From assembly GCA_900551965.1 (NCBI GenBank), contig URYF01000070.1:1-7929 (forward strand): a stretch of 7,929 bases of DNA. The letters run 5' to 3'. This stretch comes from an uncultured bacterium (GTDB taxonomy: Bacteria > Cyanobacteriota > Vampirovibrionia > Gastranaerophilales > Gastranaerophilaceae). Within the stretch, counting starts at the first letter, position 1, and every line of letters begins with the position of its first letter. Both the position numbers and the translations under genes were made by a program. Under the pieces are notes generated by a model. That model did no database searches and was not told where the DNA came from. It saw only the letters and a program-made list of their open reading frames with translations. Below are positions 6,298 through 7,929 of this stretch, piece after piece.

Positions 6298-7764
6298 ATG
6301 CGTTTAAGTTACATTGCATGTGCATTAAGTTTAATTTTAAAAGATTTCGGATTGGTTACTTTCATTCCGGTTTTTGTTGCATTATATTATCATGACTATG
6401 GTTCTATGCTTCCATTTTTTGCCGCAGGCTTTAGTGTGTTGTTTTTGGGTGTTCTTGTAAAAAGAATCCTTAAACTCACTTCCGGTCTTGAATCTTTAAA
6501 TGATATAAAACGCTCGGAGGCATTGTTTGTTGTTGCTATGGCATGGGTTGTGTTTGGGATAATTGCAGCAATTCCTTATTTGTTTTATGATCTGTCATTT
6601 ATTGATGCACTTTTTGAAGGGGTATCCGGAATTACAACAACAGGAGCTACTATATTTACTAGGTATGATTATCCGAAAGCCTTGCTTTTTTGGCGTTCGT
6701 TTACTCAGTGGCTTGGCGGTATGGGGATTATTGTATTGTTTGTTGCTATTTTGCCGCAGTTCGCTGTTGCAGGTCGTCAGATGTTTTATGCTGAGGTTCC
6801 CGGACCTACGAAAGATAAATTCACTCCGCGTATAAAAAATACTGCATCAGCTTTGTGGATTGTTTATGCCGGGTTAACTGTAATTTGTGCTTTGTCTTTG
6901 TGGCTTGCCGGCATGAATCCGTTTGATGCAATTTGTAATTCTTTTTCTACTTTATCAGCAGGCGGGTTCTCCCCAAATCCTCAAAGTATAGGCGGATATC
7001 ATTCAAATCTTATAAACTGGATTATTATAGTATTTATGTTTGTATCCGGTACAAGTTTTGTGCTCCAATCAAGAGCGCTGACCCGAAGAAAACTTTCAAT
7101 GTTTTGGAAAAGTGAAGAGTTTAAATGTTATACAATTATAATGACGACTCTTTCCCTGCTTGTTGCGGGTGTTTTATATGTTCAGCATAATTGTACCTTT
7201 TTGCATTCTGTTACAGCCGGGTTTTACAATGTTTTATCGCTTGCGACTTCAACCGGCAGTGCCAGTGAGGATTTCCAGTTGTGGACTGTTGATGCAAAAA
7301 TTCTTCTATTTATAACTATGTTTGTAAGTTCTTGTTCCGGGTCTGCTGGCGGCGGATTGAAAATGACAAGATGGATTTTGCTGTTTAAGTATATGAAGAA
7401 TGAATTATATAAAATCCTTCATCCTAAAGCTGTTATTGCAGTCAAGATAGATGGGAAAGTTGTTGCTCCGGAAGTTTTGAGACAGACCTTATTTTTTATC
7501 TTTTGTTTCTTTGGCTTGTGGGCGCTCAGCGCTGCTATTTTAACAACTTTGGAGCAAAGCTTTGTTCTGGGGTTGAGTGCTTCAATATCCTCATTGGGTG
7601 ACGTTGGTCCGGGGTTAGGGCATGTGATAGGTCCAATGGGAAGTTATGCTTCCCTAAAAACTGCATCAAAAGTTGTTTTTATTATAAATATGCTTGTAGG
7701 CCGTTTGGAAATTATTCCGTTTTTGGTAATGTTCCATAAGGATTTTTGGAGTATAAAGAAGTAA
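6298..7764 (+). CDS. trkH: Trk potassium uptake protein TrkH, pore-forming subunit
   Basis: Inner-membrane potassium-transporting pore of the TrkH/KtrB superfamily: four M1-P-M2 units folded as one subunit, working as a dimer over a TrkA ring. Length 488 is typical for TrkH. The four filter loops are visible: TTTGAT (113-118), SAGGFS (220-225), TSTGSA (317-322) and LGDVGPGLG (433-441). After the first comes WLGGMGIIVLFVAILP (138-153), and before the fourth pore unit CSGSAGGGLKMTRW (346-359), which matches the Gly-rich gating loop of TrkH. GRLEI (468-472) near the C-terminus is also characteristic. Three loops are conventional; the third has Ser after the filter glycine, and the fourth has Asp before VGPGLG. 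Starts 5 bp after trkA with AGGA only 3 nt before ATG, so coupling to trkA translation is likely. No terminator follows within the 2-bp gap to the next convergent gene. Confidence 0.96.
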   Translation: MRLSYIACALSLILKDFGLVTFIPVFVALYYHDYGSMLPFFAAGFSVLFLGVLVKRILKLTSGLESLNDIKRSEALFVVAMAWVVFGIIAAIPYLFYDLSFIDALFEGVSGITTTGATIFTRYDYPKALLFWRSFTQWLGGMGIIVLFVAILPQFAVAGRQMFYAEVPGPTKDKFTPRIKNTASALWIVYAGLTVICALSLWLAGMNPFDAICNSFSTLSAGGFSPNPQSIGGYHSNLINWIIIVFMFVSGTSFVLQSRALTRRKLSMFWKSEEFKCYTIIMTTLSLLVAGVLYVQHNCTFLHSVTAGFYNVLSLATSTGSASEDFQLWTVDAKILLFITMFVSSCSGSAGGGLKMTRWILLFKYMKNELYKILHPKAVIAVKIDGKVVAPEVLRQTLFFIFCFFGLWALSAAILTTLEQSFVLGLSASISSLGDVGPGLGHVIGPMGSYASLKTASKVVFIINMLVGRLEIIPFLVMFHKDFWSIKK

Positions 7765-7766
7765 AA

Positions 7767-7929
7767 TTAAATTAGTTTTTCTTTAGGCAAATGGATAATT
7801 GCTGTGTTTTCTATGTGGCAGGTGTGGCAAAACATATCAAACGGTTGTATTGATTCTACTCTGCAACCTTTTTCACATAGGTATTTTAAATCTCTTGCAA
7901 GTGTTGCAGGATTGCAGCTAACATAGATT
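7767..7929 (-). CDS. RNA m5U methyltransferase, TrmA/RlmD (RumA) family, C-terminal fragment
   Basis: The last 53 codons of a minus-strand gene whose 5' part is outside the window. The protein begins IYVSCNPATLARDLKYL and ends in IIHLPKEKLI before TAA. VSCNP is the signature of SAM-dependent uracil-5 methyltransferases: its Cys is the nucleophile that attacks C6 of the target uridine in tRNA or 23S rRNA. The family's catalytic base Glu lies in HIEN, 35 residues further on, the same separation as in E. coli RlmD. QPFDMFCHTCHIE replaces the common QPxDMFPHTxHVE, so Pro is Cys here. Whether it targets 23S rRNA or tRNA cannot be told from the tail. Its stop is 2 bp from the trkH stop in convergent orientation, so a trkH terminator would have to lie inside this gene. 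A truncated or disrupted upstream part cannot be assessed. Confidence 0.93.
   Translation of the reverse strand, partial: IYVSCNPATLARDLKYLCEKGCRVESIQPFDMFCHTCHIENTAIIHLPKEKLI

Noticed and set aside
6563..6835. A 90-codon plus-strand open frame within trkH
   Set aside because: It sits in another frame of trkH, across its first filter loop and following helices, with no ribosome site or family likeness.

Overview
The window is AT-rich bacterial chromosome (roughly one third G+C by eye), densely coded, with no phage, IS, CRISPR, tRNA or rRNA genes that I can see. The gene set (bacterial-type ProRS with an editing insertion, YggT-family membrane proteins, TrkA/TrkH potassium uptake, a Sec-secreted protein, TPR protein) fits an AT-rich Gram-negative-type or deep-branching anaerobe. 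Gut Melainabacteria/Gastranaerophilales-like organisms come to mind, but that is an impression and not a demonstrated assignment.

Layout. Left half, minus strand, read right to left: a promoter at about 3156-3184 drives a gene for a small secreted protein (2451-3128), then a TPR-repeat protein (1516-2439), then prolyl-tRNA synthetase (1-1462, C-terminus cut by the window edge). The first two genes are 11 bp apart and proS follows after 53 bp, so the three may be one transcript, perhaps with an extra weak promoter before proS. A divergent intergenic region (3129-3514) holds the minus promoter, an isolated minus-strand intrinsic terminator (3258-3282) with no gene in front of it, and a sigma70-like plus-strand promoter (3420-3448).

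Right half, plus strand: an MTA phosphorylase-family gene (3515-4315), a divergent YggT-like two-helix membrane protein (4326-4685), a canonical YggT (4651-4944, overlapping the previous gene by 35 bp), trkA (4952-6292) and trkH (6298-7764). Gaps are 4 to 10 bp or overlaps, so this looks like one operon. Its last four genes read as a potassium-uptake and membrane module: TrkH is the pore, TrkA the nucleotide-sensing cytosolic gate, and the YggT proteins possible osmotic-stress partners. At the right edge, the C-terminal 53 codons of a TrmA/RlmD-family RNA uracil-5-methyltransferase run on the minus strand and converge on trkH with only 2 bp between stop codons.

Most of this is ordinary housekeeping sequence. 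I did not find convincing evidence of an undescribed system. The points most worth a second look are the tandem divergent and canonical yggT pair fused into a trk operon, the loss of the middle glycine in the first nucleotide-binding loop of TrkA, the unusual third filter loop of TrkH, and the orphan terminator.
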